A stretch of 64,000 nucleotides of DNA from JASBZA01 sp964392065 (GCA_964392065.1 CAYMOG010000005.1:1-64000); one strand, 5' to 3'; shown: positions 35,065-44,667, counted from the stretch's first letter. Notes: generated from the letters alone by a model not told the origin. Program-made: numbers and translations.

Positions 35065-36546
35065 CTAACCCTGGCAAAAGTGCTGGTATTTACAATCTAA
35101 GAATTCTTCATCGAACTCAAGATATAAATGCAAAGACTTCTTCTGTGCAAAACGCTTGGCATCGTGTCCATCGATACGTTTGGAAATCGCAGGCGTTCCG
35201 AAGCTTACGATAGAATAGCGATCGGACATCATCATCACATTGTATACACAGTAGTGGCCATTTTTAGCAAAGGATATATTCTCTAAACCTGATAATCCTA
35301 AACGATGTCTATAGAGATAGTAAGGTTCATAGGAATTATTAAGAAGACTAGTATGAGCATCTAATAACATCCTCTCGAGGTCATCTTCTGGTTTCAAGCT
35401 ATATCTATCTTCACCTGTAAAATGCTTCTGATAGAGTTCTGACCCTCGCTTAAGTGCTAAGCTATGTACAGAGATTTCTTGAGCCCCCCAATTTATGGCT
35501 AAGTTAATCCCATTTTGGAAACTCTCTACTGTTTCATGAGGAAGACCTGCGATGAAGTCTAAGTTAATGGATTGGAAGTTTAAAGCTTTGGCCCAATTAT
35601 AGGCCTCCTCAATTTGTCCTATACGCGTATTTCTTCCTAAATGCTTAAGAACTTGAGGCTCTAAGCTCTGAGGATTTATGCATATACGTTCGATGCCTTG
35701 ACTCTTGAGATAGAGGAGTTTCTCCTGAGTAATAACATCTGCTCGTCCCATTTCTACAGTCAATTCTGTGGTCTTCTCAATAGGTAAACGCATAATAAGA
35801 TTAATAAAGCGCTTGAAATCTTCTTCGGAAAAATCAGCCGGTGTCCCACCACCTACATATAGCGCATGAAGCTTGTTCAGACCTACCTTTTTATACCAGG
35901 TCAAGTAATCCTCTATTTCTTCTTCGAGCTTATCTAAGTATGCCTTGCCATAACGATGACTCTGACCTATGGCTTCTTGGGTCGTGAATGAACAATACCA
36001 ACACCTTGTGGGGCAAAAGGGCACACCGATATAAATGGCATAAGCATCTTCAGGAACTTCTGCAAGAATTCTATCTTCATTTTGCGTAGTATGTACGAGG
36101 ATATCCGCCTTATCTGCTGCCAAATAATAGTTTTTAATAAGATGTGAGCGGGTTTCTTCAGGCGTATTTTCTTGCAAGTATTCCGAAGCTATGTAGCTAG
36201 GCCTTATGCCTCCGAGAGCACCCCACGGCCAACGGATACCTGAAACTTGGGACAGGGCATAATACACTAGGCGTTTACTTTGTCTCTTGCGCTCTCTTCC
36301 TTCTGCCAGTGGTTCGGAACATATTACAGTAAAATCAGAATCTTCTAATTCTTGCACAAGAACACGGAAGTTGTCTTCCAATTTTTCTGCTAAGAAGAAA
36401 GGATACACTTCTCCGTCCGTAATATAGTGTGGTCTATTCTGTTTAGAAAGTACAATCTCATGTTCCTGGGCATTGCCATAAAACTGTTGTAGCATTTCTT
36501 TGAGATTTCTACCCTCTTCATATCCTATAAAACTTATACTTGCCAT
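35065..36546 (-). CDS. hemZ: Radical SAM coproporphyrinogen III dehydrogenase HemZ
   Basis: HemZ is the clostridial/Bacillus relative of oxygen-independent coproporphyrinogen oxidase. The [4Fe-4S] cluster motif is VPFCPTRCWYCSF (CxxxCxxC) near residue 180. It is followed by LYVGGGTP, VEMGRADVI, ERICINPQSLEP and NLDFIAGLP, the HemN/HemZ pattern. The 170-residue N-terminal extension with GGIRPSYIASEY is typical of HemZ and absent from HemW. Whether it works in heme synthesis is uncertain, as no other heme gene is in the window. AAAGGA precedes the ATG; the DUF3810 gene is two bases upstream. Confidence 0.88.
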   Translation of the reverse strand: MASISFIGYEEGRNLKEMLQQFYGNAQEHEIVLSKQNRPHYITDGEVYPFFLAEKLEDNFRVLVQELEDSDFTVICSEPLAEGRERKRQSKRLVYYALSQVSGIRWPWGALGGIRPSYIASEYLQENTPEETRSHLIKNYYLAADKADILVHTTQNEDRILAEVPEDAYAIYIGVPFCPTRCWYCSFTTQEAIGQSHRYGKAYLDKLEEEIEDYLTWYKKVGLNKLHALYVGGGTPADFSEEDFKRFINLIMRLPIEKTTELTVEMGRADVITQEKLLYLKSQGIERICINPQSLEPQVLKHLGRNTRIGQIEEAYNWAKALNFQSINLDFIAGLPHETVESFQNGINLAINWGAQEISVHSLALKRGSELYQKHFTGEDRYSLKPEDDLERMLLDAHTSLLNNSYEPYYLYRHRLGLSGLENISFAKNGHYCVYNVMMMSDRYSIVSFGTPAISKRIDGHDAKRFAQKKSLHLYLEFDEEFLDCKYQHFCQG

Positions 36547-36548
36547 AT

Positions 36549-37661
36549 TTAATCCTTTATCACATCAAAATAATAGGCTAAGAAGAGATCGACCACCTCA
36601 CCGTAACTCTTAACGCCTGATTCCTGAAAATTACTCTTGAGGTAACCATGGTTTATTTGTGTCGACACTTCCTTCACCGGACCTTCGAACTGCTTCCAAT
36701 ATGCCGAGCGATGATTCATATCCGCCCTTATGCCTGAATCCAACTGTCCCAAGAGTTCACTATGCATGTCTTTATCTTGCTTATATAAGGCATTTGCTGT
36801 ATGAATATAGGCTTTAAGCCAAGCACCATAACGAAAATCCGGATGCGGATGATGAATACCTGTATAGAAACTGAAGAAATTCGCTTCATCTTCTCTAGCA
36901 AATCCATAAGAATGCGCGACTTCATGAAGACTAGTAGAAATAACTTCAGTATAAGTCGCTGCCGTATTAACGGTAGACTCGACGAAAAATGGGACATAGA
37001 TTCCAACAATTCCCGTATAACTCCAATAATGAGACGATGGTTTACTCATGCCCTTAACTCGAACATGTCCTCCGTAGAGATGGTCTTTTATAAACGCATG
37101 TTGACTATTCCTCGCCGTATGGGCATAAGCTAAATCAGCTTCTTGTAAGACTTCATCAATACTTAATGCTGGAATAATCACACCATTTTCATCACGGTTT
37201 ACTTCTTTGGAAACTAAGTTTAAGTTATCTCCCATCCATTTAGTTAGTGCATAGAGGTCTTCCTTCGGCCTTTTTACTATTTCTAGCTCCAAATTTCTAG
37301 CAAGTGCATGCCTATGGTAGGTATAGCCGAAATTCAAGTAAAACATAGGAACCATGACACAGAATATTATAATTACAAGCGTCAAACCCCTTCTGAGTCT
37401 ATCACGTTTATCCGCCTTCGTAATCATACGCCATATAAATCCAATAAGAAGTATAAGCACGATTAATGAACCTAGAGTAGCAAACACTTCTAGTAGAGAA
37501 AAAGGTAATAAGTTAACCAGGAAACGAGGAATCCACACAATTTTCGGGAAAATATAACGTGCATAATATTCTGCTAAGTTAGGATCCTTTCGCATAAAAT
37601 ACAATCCCATAAAACTTAGTACAGGAAGTAATAATAATAAATACCTTAGTTTAAATCGCAT
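36549..37661 (-). CDS. DUF3810 membrane protein with HExxH motif
   Basis: The 370-residue protein has three hydrophobic segments in its first 120 residues (about 5-22, 55-78 and 92-110). The remaining domain contains SLHEVAHSYGFAREDEANF, that is HExxH with a downstream Glu, a zinc metallopeptidase-like pattern. This fits DUF3810. It may be a membrane-bound metalloprotease, but no activity is established. It precedes hemZ by two bases and follows the DUF1624-like gene by eight, so these are one operon. Confidence 0.82.
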   Translation of the reverse strand: MRFKLRYLLLLLPVLSFMGLYFMRKDPNLAEYYARYIFPKIVWIPRFLVNLLPFSLLEVFATLGSLIVLILLIGFIWRMITKADKRDRLRRGLTLVIIIFCVMVPMFYLNFGYTYHRHALARNLELEIVKRPKEDLYALTKWMGDNLNLVSKEVNRDENGVIIPALSIDEVLQEADLAYAHTARNSQHAFIKDHLYGGHVRVKGMSKPSSHYWSYTGIVGIYVPFFVESTVNTAATYTEVISTSLHEVAHSYGFAREDEANFFSFYTGIHHPHPDFRYGAWLKAYIHTANALYKQDKDMHSELLGQLDSGIRADMNHRSAYWKQFEGPVKEVSTQINHGYLKSNFQESGVKSYGEVVDLFLAYYFDVIKD

Positions 37662-37669
37662 AAGCCCTC

Positions 37670-38446
37670 CTAAATTCTACCCATTAGAGTGAGCGCTACC
37701 CATAAAATAACAAGGAAGACCACTTGGTGGACAAAATAGAAAACGAGTGCATGTCTACCCAAGAAAAGTATTGGTTTTACTCGGGCCAAAGCCCTATGCT
37801 CTCTAGGCCTCAACAAACTTCTTCTCTGCCTATAAAACATGCGGCCAATCGCTCCACCAGCAAGAAAGAAACCAAACCAAGGTATAAGTGGCATATAGTC
37901 TAGCATGGGCGGTCTCTGGTAAGAATATAACCCAAGAGGTAATAGCCAATTATGGGAAATAGGATTTTGCCTCTCTACGCCGACACCTAAATACATAAAA
38001 ACAAGAGCCAATAAAATTAATACTAAGGCTCTCCAATCATAAGGTATTTTCGACTCACGCTCGTTCTTGCTTAGAAAATGATAAAACAATATGCCAATAG
38101 CTAATAAATGAAATACATTGAAAAATATATGAAGATTAGATTCAAAGATTAAATTAATAAGTTCTAGACCAAAGGTCAGACCTAGAGCCAGCGCCAAGAG
38201 TTTCAGACCTCTTCTTAAATTATTCTGTGAAAAAGTTGAGCTTGCACCCGATACGACGAGAAATAAGTAGACAATAATGGGACGAAACCAATCCATAAAA
38301 TACACAGTATCTTGAAAGCCAAATATATTAAGTCCAAACACATGGCGTAAATCAAAAATAAAATGTTGAAACGCCATTAAAATTACTGCTAATCCTCTAA
38401 AAAAATCCAATTCAACAATGCGTTTATGGCTAAGGTATAAATCCAT
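37670..38446 (-). CDS. DUF1624 (heparan-alpha-glucosaminide acetyltransferase-like) membrane protein
   Basis: The 258-residue protein has about seven hydrophobic segments. It begins RIVELDFFRGLAVILMAFQHFIFDL, which matches the conserved start of DUF1624/HGSNAT-like acyltransferases (ERxxxLDxLRG...). PLIPWFGFFLAGGAIGR and FLGRHALVFYFVHQ are further family signatures. Relatives are thought to transfer acyl groups across the membrane. The substrate is unknown. It heads the hemZ operon. Confidence 0.8.
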   Translation of the reverse strand: MDLYLSHKRIVELDFFRGLAVILMAFQHFIFDLRHVFGLNIFGFQDTVYFMDWFRPIIVYLFLVVSGASSTFSQNNLRRGLKLLALALGLTFGLELINLIFESNLHIFFNVFHLLAIGILFYHFLSKNERESKIPYDWRALVLILLALVFMYLGVGVERQNPISHNWLLPLGLYSYQRPPMLDYMPLIPWFGFFLAGGAIGRMFYRQRRSLLRPREHRALARVKPILFLGRHALVFYFVHQVVFLVILWVALTLMGRI

Positions 38447-38497
38447 ATTCCAGTCTACCTTTCTAAGTCTAATCCGAATATTCGTGTAGCTATTATA

Positions 38498-38530
38498 TAA
38501 CGAAAAACAGCCCTTGCGGACTGCTTTTCG
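38498..38530 (-). terminator. Terminator of sepF
   Basis: On the minus strand GCAGTCC-GCAA-GGGCTGT forms a stem with a GNRA-type tetraloop, followed by TTTTTCGTT. An AT extension (CGAAAA/TTTTCG) lengthens the stem. Confidence 0.8.
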
Positions 38531-38574
38531 AGTAAGATAGGATTCCTTATGAATAAGTTAAATCAATGGATGTT

Positions 38575-39120
38575 CTAGTAAGCATTAATTACTTGACGTA
38601 AATTATTGATAGATTTCAATTCTTCTTTCTCTTCCAAACCATCACGAAGTTGAATGTGTAGAGGGGTTATAACATAAATCAGATTGGAAATAGGCATAAC
38701 CTTGCCACCTAGAGAAAAAGCTGATCCTGATAAGAAATCTATTATGCGTTGTGCTCTTCTGTGGTCTAAGTCTTCGAAATTACATAAAACAACACGTCCA
38801 GCACGGATTTCATTGGCAATCACTTGACCATCTTCTATAGCTTCAGGTTTAACAACTACAACTTGTTGTGTTCCAATACGGTTGAAATCAACAATCTTAT
38901 CTTCTTGTGTTGCACGTGTTTGGATAACATGGGTACGTTCCTGGATAGGAGCTTCCTTCTTATACATATCTTGGAAAACAGGTTTACTTGCCTGTACCGT
39001 AGTTTTCTCTTCTATTATTTCATCCTCAAACATGTCTTCATCGTCAATATAGGAAGATACATAGTCTTCGTCATCATAGTTGTTGAAAAAGGCTTTCATG
39101 TTCTCTAAAATTTTAACCAT
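38575..39120 (-). CDS. sepF: Cell division protein SepF
   Basis: SepF binds FtsZ and membranes and helps form the division septum. The N-terminal amphipathic helix (MVKILENMKAFFN) is the expected membrane anchor, followed by an acidic linker to about residue 60. The conserved SepF domain is at about 85-170, with VVVVKPEAIEDGQVIANEI, RVVLCNFEDLDHRRAQRIIDF and FLSGSAFSLGGKV. The length of 181 is normal. A good AGGAGG lies before the ATG. yggS lies 178 bases upstream, so sepF may have its own promoter. Confidence 0.95.
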   Translation of the reverse strand: MVKILENMKAFFNNYDDEDYVSSYIDDEDMFEDEIIEEKTTVQASKPVFQDMYKKEAPIQERTHVIQTRATQEDKIVDFNRIGTQQVVVVKPEAIEDGQVIANEIRAGRVVLCNFEDLDHRRAQRIIDFLSGSAFSLGGKVMPISNLIYVITPLHIQLRDGLEEKEELKSINNLRQVINAY

Positions 39121-39298
39121 CGTTCCGCCTCCTAATATTTATAGTGTGTAATGGATTTAATCTTTATGTTGTCCATTATAGATGTACAGATTCGATTAAA
39201 CAAGTCCACACTCTATAGATAATTAGATTTGTAACAGTAATGTAATCCAACGTCATATTTGCAATTAAGCCGATGAAATCAAACTTATGAAGTATTAT

Positions 39299-40051
39299 TT
39301 AATCTAAATCATCTGTCCTTGACTTAAGGATAGCAGAACCAACTCGAATAAGTGTCGCTCCAGAACGGACAGCTAACTCATAGTCATCACTCATACCCAT
39401 GGATAATTCTGTAAACGCTTTTCTCTGCTCAGGAGTTAAGCGTTCCTTGTATTGATAGAATAGATTTTGTGTTTGGATAAAAGTATGTTCGATATCTTGT
39501 GTAGAAGCCCCTAGCGCAGACATGGTCATGAAACCTTTTAACACCAAACCGTCCAGTTCAGAGAGCTCCTTAAACGCTTCATCAAAATGCTTAGGGTTAA
39601 ATCCATGTTTCGTTTCTTCACCAGTGATATTAAGTTGAAACAAAATATTTTCTTTCTTACCATTTAAAATTGCTCTCTTATGAATTTCATGTGCTAATCG
39701 TGTAGAATCTACTGAATGTATCAAATCAACTTGACCAGAAATATACTTTACTTTATTACGTTGCAAAGTACCTATCATGTGCCAATGAAGATCGGTAGAC
39801 GCATCCAACTCTTCCATCTTTTGCATGAGATCTTGTACACGATTCTCTGCAAAATCTTTTTGGCCTAAACTCGCCAGAGCACAAACATCCATTGTTGGAT
39901 AATACTTCGTTACCACTATCAATTTAATGTCATCAGGATTTCTTCCAGAGGCTGCAGCTGCTCTAGCAATATTTGACTTTACAATTTCAAGGTTATGAGA
40001 AATTTCAGTTTTACGGCGTAAAAAATGCTCCGAATCAAAATCAAGTGCCAA
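39299..40051 (-). CDS. yggS: YggS-family pyridoxal phosphate homeostasis protein
   Basis: YggS/PLPBP is a single-domain alanine-racemase-fold protein that binds PLP and buffers its level. The PLP Lys is in LIVVTKYYP near residue 48. Other motifs are AENRVQDL, WHMIGTLQRNKVKYI, LSMGMSDDYELAV and IRVGSAIL. The start is a TTG at 40051, six bases after AAGGAG and overlapping the previous gene by 11 bases; no in-frame ATG is near. Linkage to sepF is conserved in Firmicutes. Confidence 0.93.
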   Translation of the reverse strand: MALDFDSEHFLRRKTEISHNLEIVKSNIARAAAASGRNPDDIKLIVVTKYYPTMDVCALASLGQKDFAENRVQDLMQKMEELDASTDLHWHMIGTLQRNKVKYISGQVDLIHSVDSTRLAHEIHKRAILNGKKENILFQLNITGEETKHGFNPKHFDEAFKELSELDGLVLKGFMTMSALGASTQDIEHTFIQTQNLFYQYKERLTPEQRKAFTELSMGMSDDYELAVRSGATLIRVGSAILKSRTDDLD

Positions 40052-41384
40052 GTTGCTCTCCTTCTTCTACTGCATCTGGATTTATAATAATTACCGAGCC
40101 TACACCAACTTCGATTTCAGCTCCTACTGGAGAAACAACAATGGCGTATTCATTATCTTGACGGAGAACATCCACGTATTCTTCATAAACATAACCAGAC
40201 CGCACGATTTTTATCTGTGCTCTTCTAGGTTTCGTGTCATCATTAAATCGTAACGCTTCATTCGGTACGCGTAATCCCCTGTCCGATTGCATCAGAATTA
40301 CTGAATTTAATAATCTAGATGATATTAAGCGTTCTAATTGAGAAGAAGTTCGGAATAATAAAACAACTTTCCCATCACTATCTTCTGCGCGGACTAAATC
40401 CAAATTATCGAGAAGTAAACCTAAGTCACTTAATTCTATGGCGTAATTTCGGTTCAGAGGAAAATCTAATGCTTGATACCCTTCAATACTATAAGCAAAA
40501 TATTGATACATAGCGTTTAACAAGATACCATATTCTTGCCCGCTACGAACCATTTGCACCATGTCTTGGTTTTGTGTCTCTACAGTTGACATAAGATTTT
40601 CGAGTTCTTTGGCCGACATCGAGTGGAAATCCTCCACTTGATATCTAGCGCTCAGATTATCAACATGATAGGAAATAATTCCACTTTCTGCCGAACGCAC
40701 CTCTGTTTGATACGGGGCCAGCCGTTCCTGAGCAAGCTGTAACTCATCAAGAATACGCGCTAGAGCTTCATCATCGCTACGTATAGACAATAAATTCTTA
40801 TTACGTTCTCGGATAAGAATGTCCATTTGCTGGGCCAAACGCTGTGCCTCATAGATGGAATTTCCTTCCATCTGTTGCAATTGACGTGCTAGAGGTTTAA
40901 GTCTTTGGTCTGTAAACTGGAAACTACTATCCGCTTCCGAGAAATCGTCTTCATAGAGTAAGTCCAATTGTCTACTGGATAAACGAAACTCTATTTCATG
41001 CAATGCTTCCCATGCATCTCTACCCTCATTTGTTGTAATTTCTGCTACGATACCGTTTTTAGGAACCTTATCGCCATCGGCATAAGTAGGTGTCAAGATA
41101 CCCGTTGCAGGAGTTCTCAAGCTTTGCTCATCACGAATAATTAACATAGGACTATGGATTTGATTAGTAATCGTCCCTTCTCGGACAATATATAATTCAG
41201 GACGAGGCGATGTTGAGCGTAACACCAAACGAATCATAGCTAGAGTGAGACCGAGGGTCAGCAAAACAAACAGAACCATCAATAGAAGTCTACGCCTTCT
41301 CGTTTTGGATTCTATTTTCTTCTGTTTCACATAGGGAGAAGCCGGTCTCCTTATCTTAATTCTATTTTCACTTAGATTTGCCAT
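40041..41384 (-). CDS. HlyD-like membrane protein of the sepF cluster
   Basis: The 447-residue protein has a basic N-terminus (KTRRRR), one transmembrane segment (about 33-53), then an extracellular part. It shows a barrel-sandwich beginning (VREGTITNQIHSPMLIIRDEQ ... ATGILTPTYADGDKVPKNGIVAEI, in two parts), a helical hairpin of about 120 residues, and a second beta half. This is the pattern of HlyD/efflux adaptor-like proteins often coded beside yggS and sepF in Clostridia. No ABC transporter is nearby, so an envelope or division role is as likely as transport. The ribosome binding site is weak. Confidence 0.78.
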   Translation of the reverse strand: MANLSENRIKIRRPASPYVKQKKIESKTRRRRLLLMVLFVLLTLGLTLAMIRLVLRSTSPRPELYIVREGTITNQIHSPMLIIRDEQSLRTPATGILTPTYADGDKVPKNGIVAEITTNEGRDAWEALHEIEFRLSSRQLDLLYEDDFSEADSSFQFTDQRLKPLARQLQQMEGNSIYEAQRLAQQMDILIRERNKNLLSIRSDDEALARILDELQLAQERLAPYQTEVRSAESGIISYHVDNLSARYQVEDFHSMSAKELENLMSTVETQNQDMVQMVRSGQEYGILLNAMYQYFAYSIEGYQALDFPLNRNYAIELSDLGLLLDNLDLVRAEDSDGKVVLLFRTSSQLERLISSRLLNSVILMQSDRGLRVPNEALRFNDDTKPRRAQIKIVRSGYVYEEYVDVLRQDNEYAIVVSPVGAEIEVGVGSVIIINPDAVEEGEQLGT

Positions 41385-41396
41385 CGCTTTACTTAC

Positions 41397-42668
41397 TTAA
41401 TCTCCTCTTCGCCTTAGAGTCTCTGCAGCGGCCAAAGCTGCCAACTTTATATTCTCATATACTATACCACCTTGCATAAAGGCTTGGTAAGGTTTTCTTA
41501 TCGGACCATCCGCACTTAGCTCCATTGAAGAACCCTGAACGAATGCACCTGCTGCCATAATAACAGGCGAATCGTATCCTGGCATTTCAGCCGGAACCGG
41601 ACTTACGAACGAATCAACTGGTGATGCCGTCTGTATCGCTTTACAAAAAGAAATAAGCTCCGTTGCCTCTTCAAAAGTTATCACTTGCACAATATCCGAT
41701 CTCTTATCTCTAGCATTTGGACTTGTTTGAAGACCTAAGCTTTCGAGAAGTGCCGATGTGAAGACTAAGCCTTTTAAACACTCAGACACCGCATGCGGTG
41801 CTTGATAGAACCCCTGGGCCAAAGCCCTCGTAACCCCCATTGTAGGCCCAATCTCACCTGCAACACCTGGAGCAGTCAAGCGCGATGCTGCTTTCTCAAC
41901 AAGCTCTGTGCGTCCTACAACATAGCCACCTGTTTGGGCAATTCCACCTCCAGGATTCTTAATCAGAGAACCTGCCATTAAATCCACACCTACTTCTGTA
42001 GGCTCTTGTTTTTCAACAAATTCTCCATAGCAATTATCGACACAAATGACGACATCTTCCTTGACTTCACGACAAATTTGAACAACTTTCTCAATCGATT
42101 CTATACTGATTGCTGGTCTATTACGATAACCTCTCGAACGTTGAATCCAAACCATTTTCGTCTTGGCATGAATATTCTCTCGGATTCCTTTGAAATCGAT
42201 AGCGCCATCATCTAGAAGTTCAACTTGCTTATAAGAAATTCCGAAATCTCTAAGACTACCCTGATCCATTAAACCTGTATTCCCTAGAGTTCCTTGCATT
42301 GTGTCATAAAGATCACCCGCTACAGATAGAAGTTCATCTCCAGGTCTAAGAATTCCATATAAACAAAGGGCTAAGGCATGCGTTCCAGAAGCGATTTGCC
42401 AACGGACCAAAGCATCTTCTGCTCCAAAAACTTGTGCATAAACAGCCTCCAATTTATCACGCCCACGATCATCATATCCATATCCAGAGGAACCTGCTAG
42501 GTCACTTTCTGCCATTCTCTGGTCCTGAAATGCCTTCAAGACTTTCAACTGATTGTACTCTCGTACCCGATCAATCTCTTGGAAGCTCTCAAGAAGACTA
42601 GCTTCTAGCGTATCTGCCTTCATAAGCACATCGTTGGAGATGCCCCAATTCTTATATAACTCTTGCAT
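41397..42668 (-). CDS. Methionine gamma-lyase-like PLP enzyme (aluminium resistance family)
   Basis: A 423-residue fold-type I PLP enzyme. The PLP Lys is in AGSLIKNPGGGIA, with CVDNCYGEFVE holding the Asp for the pyridine nitrogen. YGYDDRGRDKLEAVYAQVFGAE and QIASGTHALALCLYG are typical of this family, annotated as aluminium resistance protein or methionine gamma-lyase family. The start is ATG 42668 after AAGGG; the frame extends 27 hydrophobic codons from a GTG without a ribosome binding site, and these are not counted. The physiological substrate is not known. It precedes the HlyD-like gene by 12 bases. Confidence 0.88.
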   Translation of the reverse strand: MQELYKNWGISNDVLMKADTLEASLLESFQEIDRVREYNQLKVLKAFQDQRMAESDLAGSSGYGYDDRGRDKLEAVYAQVFGAEDALVRWQIASGTHALALCLYGILRPGDELLSVAGDLYDTMQGTLGNTGLMDQGSLRDFGISYKQVELLDDGAIDFKGIRENIHAKTKMVWIQRSRGYRNRPAISIESIEKVVQICREVKEDVVICVDNCYGEFVEKQEPTEVGVDLMAGSLIKNPGGGIAQTGGYVVGRTELVEKAASRLTAPGVAGEIGPTMGVTRALAQGFYQAPHAVSECLKGLVFTSALLESLGLQTSPNARDKRSDIVQVITFEEATELISFCKAIQTASPVDSFVSPVPAEMPGYDSPVIMAAGAFVQGSSMELSADGPIRKPYQAFMQGGIVYENIKLAALAAAETLRRRGD

Positions 42669-42768
42669 ACTTTGAACCCTTTTTCTAATATTCTTCCGAA
42701 ATAATAGTATATCTAAGAAAAATAATAAAGACAAAAAGATTCTACGCACATAGTATGAACTAAAAAAG

Positions 42769-42777
42769 TGCTATATT
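42769..42777 (+). promoter_or_regulatory. Putative extended -10 promoter for the amidase lipoprotein
   Basis: TGCTATATT lies about 50 bases before the ATG in the divergent 157-bp region. No -35 hexamer was recognised. Confidence 0.4.
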
Positions 42778-42825
42778 AAGTCAACTGCTGAATTTACAAA
42801 AGCTATCAAACGAAGAGGATAATTT

Positions 42826-44193
42826 ATGAAATTTAACAAGATACTATTACCAATATTATTATGTACAAGTTTATTCGCTACCTCATGCTCTGGCATGCAA
42901 AATACGTCATCAAACACTACACTAGATGAAACATCATGGACTACAACAGAAAACTCTAATGTTCTAAATACTACAGAACCCAGTACGAGTAACATAGAAC
43001 CCAGTACGAGTATTTCAACTGAACAGGTTACGCAGAAGTCTAGTGCGCCAAGAGATATACATTCTGCAAGAGAATACGCCCTGGCTTTTATAGAAGAAGC
43101 TTATTCCATACATTCACCATTGGAATTCTCTTCATGGATTACAGACGATACGCCTAACTGGCAAGAATACTTAGGCTGGAGAAGAAATACGATTTTAAAC
43201 CGCAGAGAAATCTTCGGAAACCAGAAGAAACTCACAAATATCGAGGTAGAGTATGAAGATGTCAAAGAAACAAATGACTTCGCTATCGTTTTATTCGATA
43301 CTTTGGAAGAATTTCATTACATAGATGAGCCCGATATGCCTGCTGCATCCCGATCTACTTATATTCTTTTGCTTCACAAGGACAATGGAAAATATTCTGT
43401 AGCTTGGACTTTTGATGGAGGTTCTATAAGCCGTATAGCCCAGGGAAATACTGAAGCGAAAAGAGGTTATGAAACAAGACCTTACTTGCGCGTGGCTTCT
43501 ATTCACATACCTTTTGTGTCCGAGGAGAGTCCTTATAAACGTTTTTCTGAAATAGATGTCTCTACTCTCTTCTATTTAGATATGATAAGAGACATAGAAA
43601 ATTTCCCTTATCACGATTTCACAGACTTAAATCAACTTGAAGCCGTAGCGATTGCCCAAGACCAAAAAGCCATGGGTATCGAAGAGGATGTTCTTGCTTA
43701 TGATCCAAATAGTGGTTTAGAAGCTCTAGATCGTGAGAAAATGGCTAAATACATAGAAACTTATGCCATGAGTAGAAATAATGCCTGGGTAGACATCTCT
43801 GCATATGGTGGTGATTGCCAGAATTTTGCGTCTCAAGTTCTCTATGAAGGAGGTGCCCCCATGACAATCAGTGGTGATTACCACTGGTACTTCAATAGTT
43901 TAGAAGATCGTTCCCCTGCTTGGACAGGTGTTGACTTCATGTACGACTTCATTCGTTTAAATCGCGGCCAGGGTCCTCAAGGAATTGAAACAAATACATG
44001 GAGACAGTTAGATATCGGTGACATGATTCTAATCGACTGGACGTATGATGGGGTTTTGGATCATACGACTACCGTAAATCATAGCGGCAAACAAGCCAGG
44101 GTTTCCGGCCACACTAGAGATAATTATAATGAAAGAATCAGTGATTTAGGCGGTCTTAAATTCTATATCCATGTAAAAGGTTATCAGAAATAA
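42826..44193 (+). CDS. Lipoprotein with C-terminal Amidase_6-type domain
   Basis: The 455-residue product starts with a lipoprotein signal peptide and lipobox FATSC (Cys21). A Ser/Thr-rich linker follows; in it EPSTS is repeated, from a 16-bp direct repeat in the DNA. A middle domain (about 75-220) resembles an accessory beta-rich domain. The C-terminal part is an Amidase_6-like Cys hydrolase: the nucleophile is in YGGDCQNFASQVL, YHWYFNS follows, and the His is in LDHTTTV. Such domains probably cleave wall peptide bonds. It ends before a strong terminator. Confidence 0.83.
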   Translation: MKFNKILLPILLCTSLFATSCSGMQNTSSNTTLDETSWTTTENSNVLNTTEPSTSNIEPSTSISTEQVTQKSSAPRDIHSAREYALAFIEEAYSIHSPLEFSSWITDDTPNWQEYLGWRRNTILNRREIFGNQKKLTNIEVEYEDVKETNDFAIVLFDTLEEFHYIDEPDMPAASRSTYILLLHKDNGKYSVAWTFDGGSISRIAQGNTEAKRGYETRPYLRVASIHIPFVSEESPYKRFSEIDVSTLFYLDMIRDIENFPYHDFTDLNQLEAVAIAQDQKAMGIEEDVLAYDPNSGLEALDREKMAKYIETYAMSRNNAWVDISAYGGDCQNFASQVLYEGGAPMTISGDYHWYFNSLEDRSPAWTGVDFMYDFIRLNRGQGPQGIETNTWRQLDIGDMILIDWTYDGVLDHTTTVNHSGKQARVSGHTRDNYNERISDLGGLKFYIHVKGYQK

Positions 44194-44233
44194 ATCATGT
44201 TCAATATATAGTAAATCACTATATTAAGAAAAT

Positions 44234-44269
44234 AAAAAGGCTGTCCTCGAATGGGACAGCCTTTTCTCT
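44234..44269. terminator. Bidirectional terminator for the amidase gene and tRNA-Leu
   Basis: AAGGCTGTCC pairs with GGGACAGCCTT around TCGAA(T). A T-rich run follows on both strands, longer on the minus strand (TTTTTATTTTCTT). It ends convergent units. Confidence 0.9.
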
Positions 44270-44356
44270 TGGTGCGGCCAACAGGACTTGAACCTGCATG
44301 AATGTTACTTCATAGCGACCTCAACGCTACGTGTCTGCCAATTCCACCATGGCCGC
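44270..44356 (-). tRNA. tRNA-Leu (GAG anticodon)
   Basis: Acceptor GCGGCCA pairs with TGGCCGC; discriminator A and CCA are encoded. The anticodon loop TTGAGGT gives GAG (CUC/CUU codons). A long variable arm and the T-loop GGTTCAAGTCC support a class II Leu tRNA; total 87 bases. Confidence 0.95.
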
Positions 44357-44370
44357 GCGACGTAAGGATT

Positions 44371-44399
44371 ATTGTATAGAATAAATTTCTTTTCGTCAA
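44371..44399 (-). promoter_or_regulatory. Promoter of tRNA-Leu
   Basis: TTGACG and TACAAT are separated by exactly 17 bases on the minus strand, 14 bases before the tRNA 5' end. This is the best-matching vegetative promoter seen in the window. Confidence 0.85.
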
Positions 44400-44488
44400 C
44401 GGTATTTCTGTGATTTGGATGCAGAAATGGCGCGTTATAGAATAATCCTAAATAAAAGACTCTCCACTAGGCTACACAATGTAAATGT

Positions 44489-44518
44489 AAAGGATTCAAG
44501 TCAGAACCAGAGTCCTTT
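44489..44518. repeat. Hairpin related to the one at 27462
   Basis: AAAGGATTC pairs with GAGTCCTTT (nine pairs, one GU). On the minus strand it begins GGACTCTGGTT, as does the hairpin at 27462-27488. It lies in gene-free DNA upstream of the tRNA-Leu promoter. Confidence 0.55.
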
Positions 44519-44538
44519 GCACTTAGCTATACAGTTGA

Positions 44539-44667
44539 CTAACGAATTCAGAAATTCAGGCAATTATAGAAAATAGAGATAATATTTCTAAGCTGGTAAA
44601 ACTTATGAAAGAAGATGGAAATGTGGATTTAGTCACAGACATGAGAAGAAGTAAATCCTATTTATGA
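44539..44667 (+). pseudogene. Possible coding remnant
   Basis: A 42-codon frame ending in TGA encodes LTNSEIQAIIENRDNISK followed by LVKLMKEDGNVDLVTD and MRRSKSYL, a composition typical of a helical protein C-terminus. It begins at a stop and has no start signal. No family is recognised. The gene-free DNA around it (44400-44538 and 44668-44821) shows nothing else. Confidence 0.3.

Noticed and set aside
42669..42749. Hydrophobic N-terminal extension of the PLP lyase
   Set aside because: It would start at a GTG without a ribosome binding site, and a cytoplasmic PLP enzyme should not carry it; ATG 42668 has an AAGGG upstream.
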